The position numbers and the translations under genes are program-made. From assembly GCA_009930355.1 (NCBI GenBank), contig RZYK01000122.1, positions 1 through 6,166 of the forward strand: DNA of 6,166 bases, read 5' to 3'. Shown in pieces: positions 6,165 through 6,166 of the stretch. The notes beneath the pieces were generated by a model. It did no database searches, was not told the origin of the DNA, and saw only the letters and a program-made list of their open reading frames with translations. This DNA comes from Campylobacterota bacterium (GTDB lineage Bacteria > Campylobacterota > Campylobacteria > Campylobacterales > Sulfurospirillaceae). Each line of letters starts with the position of its first letter. The first letter of the stretch is position 1.

Positions 6165-6166
6165 AA

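Noticed and set aside
1..6166. A novel defence, mobile or biosynthetic system
   Set aside because: Every gene belongs to a well-known housekeeping family, with no transposase, integrase, direct-repeat boundary, tRNA edge or compositional break.

Overview
The window looks like a chromosomal housekeeping segment of a Campylobacterota (epsilonproteobacterial) genome, most likely Sulfurospirillum or a close relative. The reasons are the AT-rich base composition, the pta-ackA order with flgH close by (an arrangement I remember from Campylobacter jejuni), and a MurF ligase whose N-terminus is a multi-pass membrane region. The genus is an inference from protein character, not a search result. All genes are densely packed, no stretch over about 110 bases lacks a gene, and I see no mobile element, tRNA, rRNA, CRISPR array or defence system.

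Layout from left to right. Positions 1-474 (minus) hold the N-terminal two thirds of flgH, the flagellar L-ring lipoprotein, cut by the window edge. A 77-80 base divergent promoter region separates it from yqeY (555-1001, plus), a small GatB/YqeY-family protein. yqeY converges on ackA, and the 38-base gap between them holds a perfect 13-bp hairpin that may serve both genes. ackA (1040-2248, minus) and pta (2245-4353, minus) overlap by 4 bases and form the acetyl-CoA to acetyl-phosphate to acetate/ATP pathway. About 100 bases upstream of pta lies the end of murF (4456-5892, minus), a cell-wall ligase with an N-terminal membrane domain. Two bases upstream of murF is acyP (5895-6164, minus), a small acylphosphatase at the window edge.

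How they work together: Pta makes acetyl phosphate from acetyl-CoA, and AckA converts it to acetate while making ATP (reversibly, so the pair can also activate acetate). They are translationally coupled, ackA starting at a TTG inside the pta stop. acyP-murF is a second tight pair on the same strand that may read through into pta. flgH and yqeY are functionally unrelated to these.

The most interesting signal is not a gene. An exact 10-base word, TACATGTAAA, occurs four times on the plus strand in flgH, the yqeY/ackA gap and twice in murF, and a near-exact inverted copy pairs with one of them to make the intergenic hairpin. Scattered copies inside genes plus an inverted pair at a gene end is the layout of DNA-uptake words in other bacteria, although other explanations are open.
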